NCBI RefSeq assembly: GCF_039975415.1
Contig: NZ_JBDWHD010000007.1
Origin: Ascidiaceihabitans sp039975415
GTDB lineage: Bacteria; Pseudomonadota; Alphaproteobacteria; Rhodobacterales; Rhodobacteraceae
DNA: 64,000 bases
Reading direction: 5' to 3' (one strand)
Each line of letters starts with the position of its first letter. Position 1 is the first letter of the stretch. Of this stretch, positions 1 to 8,113 are shown in pieces. Under the pieces are notes generated by a model. It had not been told where the DNA came from, searched no databases, and was given only the letters and a program-made list of their open reading frames with translations. A program made the translations under genes and the position numbers.

Positions 1-586
1 CGACCACTTCGGAACGTGCGCCGATAAAGCAGTTGTCTTCGATGATTGTGGGGCCAGCCTGCATGGGTTCCAGAACGCCACCAATACCGACGCCACCTGA
101 CAAGTGCACGTTTTTGCCGATTTGGGCGCATGACCCGACTGTGGCCCATGTGTCGACCATTGTACCTTCATCGACGTAAGCGCCCAAGTTCACAAAGGAC
201 GGCATCAGCACGACACCAGGTGCGATATATGCAGATTTGCGCACGATGCAGTTTGGTACGGCGCGAAATCCTGCGTCTTTCCAGTCGGCTTCGCCCCAGC
301 CCATGAACTTGCTATCGACCTTGTCCCACCAGCCGCCGCCTTGCGGACCACCAGATTGCATTTCCATGTCTTTGATGCGGAATCCCAGAAGCACGGCCTT
401 TTTGGCCCATTGGTTCACATGCCAATCCCCGGACGCCTGTTTTTCAGCAACGCGCAAGGAACCGCTGTCCAGCGCATGCAATGTGGCTTCGATCGCGTCG
501 CGTTGTTCGCCTTTGGTCGCTGGGGTGATTGTGTCACGGGCCTCCCAGGCGGCTTCGATGGCAGTTTCGAGTTGTGCGTTAGACAT
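1..586 (-). CDS. dapD: 2,3,4,5-tetrahydropyridine-2,6-dicarboxylate N-succinyltransferase, N-terminal part (runs off window)
   Basis: DapD transfers succinyl from succinyl-CoA to tetrahydrodipicolinate in the succinylase branch of lysine and diaminopimelate synthesis, in the cytoplasm. About 195 residues are present; the rest lies left of base 1. The start MSNAQLETAIEAAWEARD follows a GGGAGAG ribosome site. Family landmarks are visible: NQWAKKAVLLGFR, the GGGWWDK stretch, and the beginning of the left-handed beta-helix hexapeptides (IVRKSAYIAPGVVLMPSFVN, GAYVDEGTMVDTWATVGSCA, HLSGGVGIGGVLEP). It is transcribed away from the LOG-family gene at 732. Identification is firm; only the C-terminal half is missing because of the window edge. 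Confidence 0.96.
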   Translation of the reverse strand, partial: MSNAQLETAIEAAWEARDTITPATKGEQRDAIEATLHALDSGSLRVAEKQASGDWHVNQWAKKAVLLGFRIKDMEMQSGGPQGGGWWDKVDSKFMGWGEADWKDAGFRAVPNCIVRKSAYIAPGVVLMPSFVNLGAYVDEGTMVDTWATVGSCAQIGKNVHLSGGVGIGGVLEPMQAGPTIIEDNCFIGARSEVV

Positions 587-731
587 GGATTCTCTCCCAA
601 AATGCGTTGCGGCGCTTAGACAGCAAACGGGGGCTTCGTGCAATAATATCTGCAATCAAATCTGTAATCTCGTCTGGGCAAGGTGTGCTTGGCGCGTTAC
701 CTTTTGATCAACAGCCAAAGGATTGCTTGAG

Positions 732-1574
732 ATGAAAGACCACCGTGAAAGCCCGTTTCGGGACGCACATACCGACCGTGAGGCCGCCAAAGGCGCGCCT
801 GATACACCCCAAACCCGTTCGCCTGCCTACGCGTTGGCGTTTGCGGATGAGGAATTCATGTGTCGCGATGAATTGCGCCCTGTGCGGTTGCAGCTGGAAT
901 TGCTGAAGCCCGAGATGATGTTGGACGAACAAGGGATCGAGTCCACGATCGTCATGTTTGGCGGCGCACGCATTCCTGAACCCGCGAAAAAGGACACAGC
1001 CCGCACCAAGACGCTGGCCGATCTGTCCAGCTTTTACGACGAAGCGCGCGAGTTTTCACGGCTGATGACGCTGAAATCTATGGAAAGCGGCGGTAAGGAA
1101 AACGTCATCGTCACAGGCGGTGGTCCGGGTGTGATGGAAGCGGGCAACCGCGGTGCCGTCGATGCGGGGGGCGCGTCCATCGGATTGAACATCGTGCTGC
1201 CGTTTGAACAAGCCCCCAATGAGTATGTCACGCCGGATTTGTGTTTCAACTTCCACTATTTTGCGATCCGCAAAATGCATTTCTTGATGCGGGCGCGGGC
1301 GATCACGGTGTTTCCGGGGGGCTTTGGCACCTTGGACGAACTGTTTGAGGCGCTGACGCTGATCCAGACGGGCCGCATGCAGCGTGTGCCGTTCTTGCTG
1401 TTTGGCAAGGCGTTCTGGGACGGGATCATCAATTGGGATGTGTTGGCGGATGCGGGCACGATCTCGGCGGAAGACCTCGACCTATTCCGCTTTGTGGACA
1501 CCGCTGCCGAGGCGATGGAGCTGATTGAAAACTGGGAGCCCGGTGCGCGCCGCGATGAAATCCCCGGGCGTTAA
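732..1574 (+). CDS. LOG-family protein (TIGR00730; Rossmann-fold nucleotide hydrolase)
   Basis: About 280 residues. The GGGPGVMEAGNRGA and FPGGFGTLDELFEALT motifs are the PGGxGTxxE signature of the LOG family, which in characterised members is a cytokinin-riboside-phosphate phosphoribohydrolase or a nucleotide 5'-monophosphate nucleosidase. It carries about 90 residues before the core, as in the longer bacterial subgroup. ATG 732 is chosen because AAGGA sits about ten bases upstream; an in-frame TTG at 723 is possible. The stop overlaps the end of the convergent gene at 1571 by four bases. Substrate in this organism is unknown. Confidence 0.88.
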   Translation: MKDHRESPFRDAHTDREAAKGAPDTPQTRSPAYALAFADEEFMCRDELRPVRLQLELLKPEMMLDEQGIESTIVMFGGARIPEPAKKDTARTKTLADLSSFYDEAREFSRLMTLKSMESGGKENVIVTGGGPGVMEAGNRGAVDAGGASIGLNIVLPFEQAPNEYVTPDLCFNFHYFAIRKMHFLMRARAITVFPGGFGTLDELFEALTLIQTGRMQRVPFLLFGKAFWDGIINWDVLADAGTISAEDLDLFRFVDTAAEAMELIENWEPGARRDEIPGR

Positions 1575-2269
1575 CCGTCGCGGGGTTTGATGCGGATGCC
1601 TTTTTTGGCGTTACGTTCGGCTTCTCGTTTCTTGAGCCGTTCATTGGCGGCGTCGACGTGTTCTGCTTCGCTTTCGAACCAGCCTTTGTGCTGTTCGGTG
1701 TTGTGGAGACCGTCGGCCCAGTCGTTGAAATAGTCCCCCATCTGCACGCCTTTTCCACACATGCTGGTTTTTTTTACTGAAAAGAGGTTCGCCACAGGCA
1801 CGCCGATGACAACGCTGCCCAAGGCTGCGTTCTTTGTGGGCGTCATCGTAAAGAAGCGAAAAATAACGCTTAGGTTGATGTCGAAGGAGAAGCGTTCGCC
1901 AAGGCGCTTGACGGCAGGTCTCGCATCCAAATCAACGCGCACGGGTTGGACGGCCTTGCGAATGGCCGCAAGCATATCTTTGCGTTTCAGGCCCGTGTGG
2001 GTTTGCATGGCTTTGCGCAACGCCACGGATTTAGGTTTGTCGATCTTTGTGGTGCTGCGCGGGGCCAGCACTGGAAAAGAGATCAAACAATCCAGTTCGA
2101 TCGTCAGCTGCCCGTCGGCATCGCTGCCCCTTAGCATACGACAGTTCCACCAAAAAACCTTGGATTGCGAAAATTGATTTCGGTCCAGATAGTCGGCGAC
2201 ATTGTCCAACGCGGGCTGCGCGATCAACGGCTGCACATCGAATTCGGCTTTGCCAATCTTAAGTGTCAT
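1571..2269 (-). CDS. hypothetical protein (about 232 aa)
   Basis: I do not recognise a named domain. The start MTLKIGKAEFDV is preceded by GGAGGA with five-base spacing, which favours ATG 2269 over the longer in-frame ATG 2281. The protein is soluble-looking: a basic centre (residues about 85-130, KPKSVALRKAMQ, KRKDMLAAIRKAVQ) and a lysine/arginine-rich tail (RLKKREAERNAKKG). No signal peptide or membrane segment. It is convergent with the LOG gene and lies downstream of a smaller gene on the same strand that also begins MTL. Coding character is good, function unknown. Confidence 0.75.
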   Translation of the reverse strand: MTLKIGKAEFDVQPLIAQPALDNVADYLDRNQFSQSKVFWWNCRMLRGSDADGQLTIELDCLISFPVLAPRSTTKIDKPKSVALRKAMQTHTGLKRKDMLAAIRKAVQPVRVDLDARPAVKRLGERFSFDINLSVIFRFFTMTPTKNAALGSVVIGVPVANLFSVKKTSMCGKGVQMGDYFNDWADGLHNTEQHKGWFESEAEHVDAANERLKKREAERNAKKGIRIKPRDG

Positions 2270-2337
2270 AAAATCCTCCACATCTAAATGTGGAAAGCTT
2301 ACTGCACCTTAAAATCCAAGCAAGGGCGTGGCAGCAA

Positions 2338-2550
2338 TCAAGCAGCCAGCTCTGGCGGCAAGGCGCACACAGGAACGTGGTGGGGGAGCGTTTCGATGAT
2401 TTCACCTTCGGCGGTTTCACGGATGCTGTAGCCGTAGCCTGCGATGCGGTGTTTCCATTCACGCTTGGACAATGCCAAAGCCCGTTCTTTCGCGATCAGA
2501 TCGACCACTTGCGCCGCCACAAAGGCGTCTTGATTTACAATAAGTGTCAT
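2338..2550 (-). CDS. small hypothetical protein (70 aa)
   Basis: An open frame of 70 codons beginning MTLIVNQDAFVAAQVVDLIA, 68 bases upstream of the 2269 gene and on the same strand, so the two may be co-transcribed. It has a plausible helix-rich composition (AKERALALSKREWKHRI). The ribosome site is weak (AAGGAA about eleven bases upstream). No recognised family. A competing open frame on the other strand has a less protein-like composition. Confidence 0.5.
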   Translation of the reverse strand: MTLIVNQDAFVAAQVVDLIAKERALALSKREWKHRIAGYGYSIRETAEGEIIETLPHHVPVCALPPELAA

Positions 2551-2808
2551 TTTCTAAATTCCATTTCCTTGGTTTCCCTGCAGACTGTTTTCGCGTCTAA
2601 GAATGGCTTCAAAAGCGCCAAATCGGGGCGATTACAGGGCATTTTGTAAACAATGAGGCAGGTATAGGCGGGATTATACTTATACCGACTGGTAGTTAAC
2701 GTTATGAAATTGTTTACTTTTGCGAATTCGATTGTTTCCTGAAACGCAGTGAATGAAACCTAACTTGGCCACATTCTTAAGTCAGGTTACGGTGTAAGAG
2801 ATTTTGAA

Positions 2809-4275
2809 ATGGGAATGGTGAAAATGGCTGCGACAATCGACCAAGATGGTTCAGGCGGACATGTATGTGACGAGAACTGTGGTGCCGACTGCGACCACGG
2901 CCACGACCATTCGCATACACATGAAAACATCGATGAAATCGGTGGTGATGGCACTTCGGATGCGGCACCTGTCTTTGTCGATGATTACACTGCGATCCTG
3001 TACTACACGCAAAACGACAACTTGCGCTGGAACGGTGGCGTCGCCGTTGGCACGCAAACCGTGGTGACATACAGCTTTACGGACACAGCTGATCTTCCTG
3101 CACTGGCCGATTACGACCCATATGAAGCGGACGCCTATTGGTCTTACACCGAAGCCCAGCGCACGTTGATGCGTCAGGTCATGGACAAATACGAAGCGGT
3201 GTCCGGCTTGAAGTTCGTCGAGGTCCAAGGCGAAGGCATGATCAACATCATGGGCGCGGACGTGTCTGGTGTTGGGGGGTGGGCCAACGTGGCGCAAGCC
3301 TACAACAACGAAGCAGGCACGGGCTACTTTGTGAATGCGTACCAAAATCAGGCCGAAGGCGCCTACGGATACCAGGTTAACCTGCACGAACTTGGGCACG
3401 CTTTGGGTTTGCAACATCCGTTTGAGGGCAACGTTCAATTGAACTCTGGGTCCGACAACCAAGACAACACCGTCATGACCTACAACATCGACAACCCCTA
3501 CACGACCGAACTGGGCACCTTTGATGTTCAGGCGATGCAAGAAATTTATGGCGCGGCCGGGTCGTTTGACAATTGGAGAGTGACAGTCAGTGCCAGCGAT
3601 GTGGTTACGATCAAAACCACCTTCGCGGATCAGGCGGATGTGGTTGTGGCGACCAACGTAGACACAGTTATCAAAACCTATAGCGGTGACGATACGCTGG
3701 TGGGCCGGCAAGGCAATGACACGCTAAATGGTGGCAAAGGCGACGACACAATCACCGGAGCAGAAGGTCGCGATTTCATCTTGGGCAATCAAGGTAATGA
3801 CCTGATCTACGGCGACATCAACGATGTGGATTACACTGGTCTCGTAAACGATATCGACCGTATCTACGGAAACACCGGCAACGACACCATTTACGGCGGA
3901 CGGTCCGTTGATGTGTTGAACGGTGGCATCGGAGACGATGTTCTGTATGGCGGTAATGGCAATGACCGTTTGCGTGGCAGCGATGGCAACGACACCATCT
4001 ACAGCGGCGACGGCGATGATCGTATCACCGGAGGCGCTGGAAATGACGTATTTGTCTTCCAGGTTACGGATCAAAACGAACTTAACAAGATCACCGACTT
4101 CACGTCTGGCGAAGATCTTGTGGACATGTCGTTCTGGGGGTTCACAAGCCTGAACCAATTCACCCTGACGCAAGTGGGGGATCACGTATTGATGGAATAC
4201 AGCACGTGGATCGATATCGGGTTTTTGAACACGCAAATTGCGGATCTGTCGAACTCTGACTTTATCTTTGCCTGA
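2809..4275 (+). CDS. serralysin-like M10 zinc metallopeptidase with RTX calcium-binding repeats
   Basis: 488 residues. The zinc site HELGHALGLQHPF (His193, Glu194, His197) matches HExxHxxGxxHP of serralysins, followed by the Met-turn NTVMTYNID. Residues about 290-440 hold RTX nonapeptides (GGxGxDxxx, for example GNDTLNGGKGDDT), the beta-roll that folds on calcium outside the cell. The C-terminus ends SDFIFA, as is usual for type I secretion substrates; there is no Sec signal. Expected export is through an ABC/MFP/TolC secretor, none of which is encoded here. Residues 18-38 are unusually rich in Cys and His, unlike a typical short propeptide. Start chosen at the first ATG; 2815 and 2824 are alternatives. 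Stands alone with 258 bases of AT-rich upstream sequence. Confidence 0.9.
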   Translation: MGMVKMAATIDQDGSGGHVCDENCGADCDHGHDHSHTHENIDEIGGDGTSDAAPVFVDDYTAILYYTQNDNLRWNGGVAVGTQTVVTYSFTDTADLPALADYDPYEADAYWSYTEAQRTLMRQVMDKYEAVSGLKFVEVQGEGMINIMGADVSGVGGWANVAQAYNNEAGTGYFVNAYQNQAEGAYGYQVNLHELGHALGLQHPFEGNVQLNSGSDNQDNTVMTYNIDNPYTTELGTFDVQAMQEIYGAAGSFDNWRVTVSASDVVTIKTTFADQADVVVATNVDTVIKTYSGDDTLVGRQGNDTLNGGKGDDTITGAEGRDFILGNQGNDLIYGDINDVDYTGLVNDIDRIYGNTGNDTIYGGRSVDVLNGGIGDDVLYGGNGNDRLRGSDGNDTIYSGDGDDRITGGAGNDVFVFQVTDQNELNKITDFTSGEDLVDMSFWGFTSLNQFTLTQVGDHVLMEYSTWIDIGFLNTQIADLSNSDFIFA

Positions 4276-4283
4276 ATGATCAA

Positions 4284-4319
4284 AAGCCGGAGCAGGGGAT
4301 TACATGCCCGCTTCGGCTT
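4284..4319. terminator. bidirectional terminator between convergent genes
   Basis: AAGCCGGAGC pairs with GCTTCGGCTT (ten pairs, one G-U), extended by GGG/CCC after a bulged A. On the minus strand the stem is followed by TTTTG. It overlaps the last codons of rlmN and lies just after the protease stop, so it can serve both. Confidence 0.55.
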
Positions 4320-5475
4320 CGATCTGTTTGCGCGATTTGCGGGCACGTTCTGTGGCCGATTTCAACTGACCACAGGCCGCGAGAATGTCTTCACCGCGCG
4401 GTTTGCGGATCGGGCTCGCGTATCCGGCATCGTGAATAATATCTGCAAAGGCATGGATGCGGTTACCCGATGACCGCTTGTAGGGTGCGCCAGGCCATTC
4501 GTTGAACGGGATCAGGTTGATCTTGGCGGGGATGCCTTCGATCAGTTTCACCAAACGGTGCGCGTCTTCTTTGCTGTCGTTCACGCCGTCCAGCATCACA
4601 TATTCAAACGTGATGCGTTCCGAATTGCTGACGCGCGGGTAAGCACGCAGCGCTTCCAGCAGGGCCTCGATGTTCCAGCGTTTGTTGATCGGCACCAATG
4701 TGTCGCGGACCTCGTCCGTGGTTGCGTGAAACGAAACCGCCAACAAACAGCCGATTTCCTCGGCCGTGCGCGCAATTTCCGGGACAACGCCCGATGTGGA
4801 CAACGTGATGCGGCGGCGCGACAGCTGAATGCCTTCGGGGTCCATTGCAATTTTCATCGCATCGCGGACGTTTTCAAAGTTGTAAAGTGGCTCACCCATG
4901 CCCATCAAAACGATGTTGGACAACAGGCGGGTGCGATCATCGGGGCGTGTGCCTTGTGTGGGCCATTCGTCCAGATCGTCACGCGCCAACATAACCTGAC
5001 CGATGATTTCACCAGCCGTCAGATTGCGCACCAGTTTTTGCGTGCCTGTGTGGCAGAAAGAACATGTCAACGTGCATCCGACCTGTGAAGACACACACAA
5101 AGTGCCGCGGCCCTCTTCGGGGATGTACACGACCTCAACCTCATGGCCACCTGCGATACGCACCAGATACTTGCGTGTGCCGTCTTCTGACACTTGCTTG
5201 CTGACAACTTCGGGCACCTCGATCACAAAATGCTCTGCCAGTTCGGCGCGAAAGGTTTTGGACAGGTTCGTCATCGCCTCAAAGTCGCGTACGCCCCATT
5301 GATAGATCCACTGCCAAATCTGGCCAACACGCATCTTGGCTTGCTTTTCGGGCGCACCCATCGCGATCAAAGCCTCACGCATTGCGGGGCGCGTCATGCC
5401 GACCAAATTGACCGGACCCTCCGGCAATTTGCGCGGAATGGTCATAACGTCTTGCGTGATAGGCGCATTGGCCAT
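4300..5475 (-). CDS. rlmN: dual-specificity RNA methyltransferase RlmN
   Basis: Radical-SAM enzyme that makes 2-methyladenosine at A2503 of 23S rRNA and A37 of some tRNAs. 391 residues, the normal length. The CxxxCxxC cluster motif is Cys134-TLT-Cys138-SF-Cys141, followed by HTGTQKLVRNLTAGEI. Other landmarks: NIVLMGMGEPLYNFENV, LSTSGVVPEI, and LLAVSFHATTDE. The family's second essential cysteine lies near the C-terminus (ILAACGQLK). ATG 5475 has AAGGA nine bases upstream. Monocistronic, ending in a shared terminator. Housekeeping gene. Confidence 0.97.
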   Translation of the reverse strand: MANAPITQDVMTIPRKLPEGPVNLVGMTRPAMREALIAMGAPEKQAKMRVGQIWQWIYQWGVRDFEAMTNLSKTFRAELAEHFVIEVPEVVSKQVSEDGTRKYLVRIAGGHEVEVVYIPEEGRGTLCVSSQVGCTLTCSFCHTGTQKLVRNLTAGEIIGQVMLARDDLDEWPTQGTRPDDRTRLLSNIVLMGMGEPLYNFENVRDAMKIAMDPEGIQLSRRRITLSTSGVVPEIARTAEEIGCLLAVSFHATTDEVRDTLVPINKRWNIEALLEALRAYPRVSNSERITFEYVMLDGVNDSKEDAHRLVKLIEGIPAKINLIPFNEWPGAPYKRSSGNRIHAFADIIHDAGYASPIRKPRGEDILAACGQLKSATERARKSRKQIEAEAGM

Positions 5476-5527
5476 GGGAAGAATCCTTAAATGCGGGTTT
5501 CAGGCCCTATATCGGATCATGGGCGCA

Positions 5528-5549
5528 AATTAAAAGGGCCAAGCCCTTA
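5528..5549 (-). terminator. rho-independent terminator after the HemJ-like gene
   Basis: On the minus strand AAGGGC-TTG-GCCCTT followed by TTAATTT, directly at the stop codon of the gene ending at 5547. Confidence 0.6.
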
Positions 5550-5957
5550 AAACGGCTTTGTGACAACAACCCACAGGATACCGATGACGCCAAATACACT
5601 GACCTCGTTAAAAATCCGCAAATAGCGATCCGATTCAACGAACACGCCTTTGCGCGCACGCAGCACCATGCGGCCAGTCATTGTGTAATGTACAGCGAGG
5701 GCCGCGACCAAAGCCAGCTTGACCCAAACCCAAGTTTGGAAATCCCAATGCCAACCCAGCACCAATCCGGTGCCAATCGCGATAAAGCCCAGCCCGGAGG
5801 AAAAGCGATATAGCCGAAAGGTCAAATCCCCGGTTGGGCCGTCCTCGTTCAGTCGCGCAAATTCACGCTTCCAATAGATCAAGGCGCGGGGGACAGCGAA
5901 AATGCTCGTCATCCACCCCATCACGCACAGAATGTGTATGATCTTGACCCAATCCAA
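5547..5957 (-). CDS. HemJ/CopD-like four-helix membrane protein (UPF0093 family)
   Basis: 136 residues with four predicted membrane helices. KIIHILCVMGWM carries the conserved histidine of helix 1 (His8) and WVWVKLALVAALAVHY carries the Lys and His of the HemJ family; in HemJ the equivalent His and Lys are needed for oxidation of protoporphyrinogen IX. It could be the haem-pathway enzyme or a CopD-like paralogue; I cannot decide. The start is probably TTG 5957, nine bases after the stop of the upstream ialB-like gene, because the next ATG would remove the conserved His8. The pair looks co-transcribed and ends at the hairpin at 5528. Confidence 0.7.
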   Translation of the reverse strand: MDWVKIIHILCVMGWMTSIFAVPRALIYWKREFARLNEDGPTGDLTFRLYRFSSGLGFIAIGTGLVLGWHWDFQTWVWVKLALVAALAVHYTMTGRMVLRARKGVFVESDRYLRIFNEVSVFGVIGILWVVVTKPF

Positions 5958-5966
5958 CGGTGCAGA

Positions 5967-6497
5967 TTACCCGCCGCAGCGCTTTTCAGCGTCTTCAACC
6001 GCGGCCGTAAAGCCCAGCAACGAAAAGGTGTCTTTGGTCACTGTCCCACGACCGGAACGGCCCGTCACAATTGCAGACGCTCCGCGCTTCATCGCTGTCA
6101 CGATTTTGGCGTCGTCAGCAGGGCTTGCGGGCCAAGCCCATTCGCCATCTGTGAACAGTTCAAATTCGTTGCCAGAGATATTCATGTTAACGGTGCTGCC
6201 CCCTGCGAAAGGGTAGCCGCCCGTGAATGCGACCTGACCTTTGGCCTGTGCGCTAGGGCGGTAAAACACCATAAGCAAAATTTGGCTGCGCGTGGCGGCA
6301 ACAACCCGCCCATCACGTGAATTGACGATCTCTTTTGGTGTCGACACGCCCCAGCACTCGGTTGGATTGTCTTCGACAAAGACGCTCCAGTCGGTTTTGG
6401 CCGCAACGCGGTTCGAACTTTGATCCTGCGCCGCTGCACTGGTTGCGATCATCGCCGCACCCGCCACAAACCCGGCAAAAACTGTTTTAATTCCCAT
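5967..6497 (-). CDS. invasion-associated locus B (IalB) family periplasmic protein
   Basis: 176 residues. Sec signal peptide (MGIKTVFAGFVAGAAMIATS, cleavage after AAAQ). The mature part matches the alphaproteobacterial IalB family: DWSVFVEDNPTECWGVST, SQILLMVFYRPS, and a C-terminal cysteine (EKRCGG) that can pair with the one in TECWG. The family is periplasmic; its role outside Bartonella is poorly known. ATG 6497 has a clear GGAGG site; longer in-frame starts would spoil the signal peptide. Head of a two-gene operon with the HemJ-like gene. Confidence 0.82.
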   Translation of the reverse strand: MGIKTVFAGFVAGAAMIATSAAAQDQSSNRVAAKTDWSVFVEDNPTECWGVSTPKEIVNSRDGRVVAATRSQILLMVFYRPSAQAKGQVAFTGGYPFAGGSTVNMNISGNEFELFTDGEWAWPASPADDAKIVTAMKRGASAIVTGRSGRGTVTKDTFSLLGFTAAVEDAEKRCGG

Positions 6498-6672
6498 CTG
6501 TCCAGCCTCCAGACTGTACCTAATCCTCAATTTTTCGACACAAGCCCGGAGATCATTTGTGATCCCTCTCTTGCCAGTGCCTCTATTCTTCTCGACAAGT
6601 GGCACATTAGCGCGAAATTGGCGACGTGCGAAAGCCTGATTGGCAGGAATTCGCCAAGTTGTGAGGGGAAAA

Positions 6673-7653
6673 ATGACGCAATCTGTGCCAATGGCAGAAA
6701 TTTGGCGGGGTCCGTTCCTTGAATCTGTGCATTCCGGCCATGCCGTGGTCTGCGACGAAGCGGGGCAAATCACCCACGCATGGGGTGATCCAGAGGCTGT
6801 TGTGCTGCCCAGATCGTCGTCCAAAATGATCCAGGCATTGCCATTGATCCAATCGGGCGCAGCAGATGCTTACAACTTGACGTCAGAGCAGTTGGCGCTG
6901 GCATGTGCGTCGCATCAAGGGGCTGCAATCCACACGGACCGCGTTGGAAAATGGCTGGATGCGCTGGGCCTTGATGACGATGCATTCCGCTGCGGGCCTC
7001 AAATCCCTGCTGATGTGCCAGCGCGTGATGATCTGATCAAAACAGACCAAAGCCCCTGCCGCATCCACAACAATTGCTCAGGTAAACACGCAGGGTTCTT
7101 GACGCTGACGCAACACCTCAAAGCGGGTCCCGACTACGTACATCCCGATCATCCGGTGCAAAAAGCATGCCTCGATATTTACGAAACCCTGACGCAAGTC
7201 ACGTCGCCGGGGTTCGGAATTGATGGATGTTCTGCGCCCAACTACGCCACAACGCTACACGGTATGGCAAGGGCCATGGCGCATTTCGCAGCAGCGCCGA
7301 CCGGCAGCCCCGAAGAACGTCTGCGCAGCGCCATGATGGCCCACCCCGAATTGGTTGCAGGGGAAGGTCGCGCTTGCACAAACCTGATGCGGGCTATGCA
7401 TGGAAAAGTTGCGATAAAAACAGGGGCCGAAGCCTTCTTTGTAGCAATCATTCCCGAAAAGAAGATGGGCGTGGCGCTAAAAATTACGGATGGTGCGACA
7501 AGGGCCAGCGAATGCGCGATTGCGGCGATCCTTGTGAAGTTAGGTGTGCTTGACCCTGAACATCCGGAAACGATGAAATACCTCAACGCTCCGATCACCA
7601 ATTTCGCAGGACTAAAAACCGGAACGCTCAGAGCAGCTCCAAAATTGCTCTAG
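6673..7653 (+). CDS. L-asparaginase, Rhizobium etli ReAV type (Asparaginase_II family)
   Basis: Hydrolyses L-asparagine to aspartate and ammonia. 326 residues from ATG 6673, which has GAGGGG upstream. With this start the catalytic residues known for ReAV fall at the same numbers: Ser48 and Lys51 in RSSSK, Ser80 in CASHQG, Cys135 and Lys138 in NNCSGKHAG; the zinc aspartate lies in GIDGCSAPNYATT (about 184). That agreement supports the start codon. It is unrelated to the E. coli AnsA/AnsB fold. Stands alone; divergent from the ialB-like operon with 175 bases between. Confidence 0.9.
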   Translation: MTQSVPMAEIWRGPFLESVHSGHAVVCDEAGQITHAWGDPEAVVLPRSSSKMIQALPLIQSGAADAYNLTSEQLALACASHQGAAIHTDRVGKWLDALGLDDDAFRCGPQIPADVPARDDLIKTDQSPCRIHNNCSGKHAGFLTLTQHLKAGPDYVHPDHPVQKACLDIYETLTQVTSPGFGIDGCSAPNYATTLHGMARAMAHFAAAPTGSPEERLRSAMMAHPELVAGEGRACTNLMRAMHGKVAIKTGAEAFFVAIIPEKKMGVALKITDGATRASECAIAAILVKLGVLDPEHPETMKYLNAPITNFAGLKTGTLRAAPKLL

Positions 7654-7684
7654 GGATCTCTTCGCAACAAATATCCTGGGGGTC

Positions 7685-7744
7685 TGGGGGCAAAGCCCCC
7701 AATTCCCTTAAAAACACCGACCTCCGGTCGGGGGCAAAGCCCCC
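7685..7744. repeat. two GGGGGCAAAGCCCCC hairpins (terminator-like repeat)
   Basis: The 15-base palindrome GGGGGCAAAGCCCCC occurs at 7686-7700 and 7730-7744, after the asparaginase stop and before the decayed YCII gene. Each folds as a six-base stem with a three-base loop. Without a good T-run they may act as convergent terminators or be a dispersed palindromic repeat. Confidence 0.6.
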
Positions 7745-7747
7745 AGC

Positions 7748-8065
7748 CTACCCTAACTCAACAATCTCGGCGACTTCACAAGACCCGGACCCGTCCACAA
7801 CCATCGGGCAACCTTTGGCTACAGACAAAACGCTTGCCATGTCGTCGGCTTGAATGATCGAATAGCCTGACACAGGGTTGGCGCCCCCATCATTGGCCAC
7901 ACCACTTGCACTAACAGTCTTGGACAGGCCTACAGGGTTTCCCCCGTCAACAAAGGCCGGTCCATCTTTCTCAAACCAAGCCTGTCAGAGGGCCATGGCT
8001 TTGGCCCCTTCTTACTCGGTTTCCGGCATTCCACCGCCGTGGTAGGTAAGCGGGAATTTTGGCGT
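7748..8065 (-). pseudogene. decayed YCII-family gene
   Basis: Reading the minus strand from 8065 gives TPKFPLTYHGGGMPETE, stop, EGAKAMAL, stop, QAWFEKDGPAFVDGGNPVG, then SKTVSASGVANDGG, NPVSGYSIIQADDMASVLSV, AKGCPMVVDGSGSCEVAEIV and a normal stop. This is a full-length YCII-domain protein (about 105 residues, usual start MPKF), but the start ATG is now ACG (8065-8063), and two codons are stops: TAA at 8014-8012 and TGA at 7987-7985, where the family has Glu-like and Trp residues. No frameshift, so the decay is by point mutation and probably recent. It lies 48 bases downstream of serB on the same strand. Confidence 0.88.
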
Positions 8066-8113
8066 TTCGTGTTCCCTTCTTCGGCTCTTGAACCCAGGAT
8101 ATCACAAAACGCA

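Noticed and set aside
2851..3711. A 286-codon open frame antisense to the M10 protease
   Set aside because: No recognisable fold, His/Arg/Val-rich shadow of a strongly supported gene.
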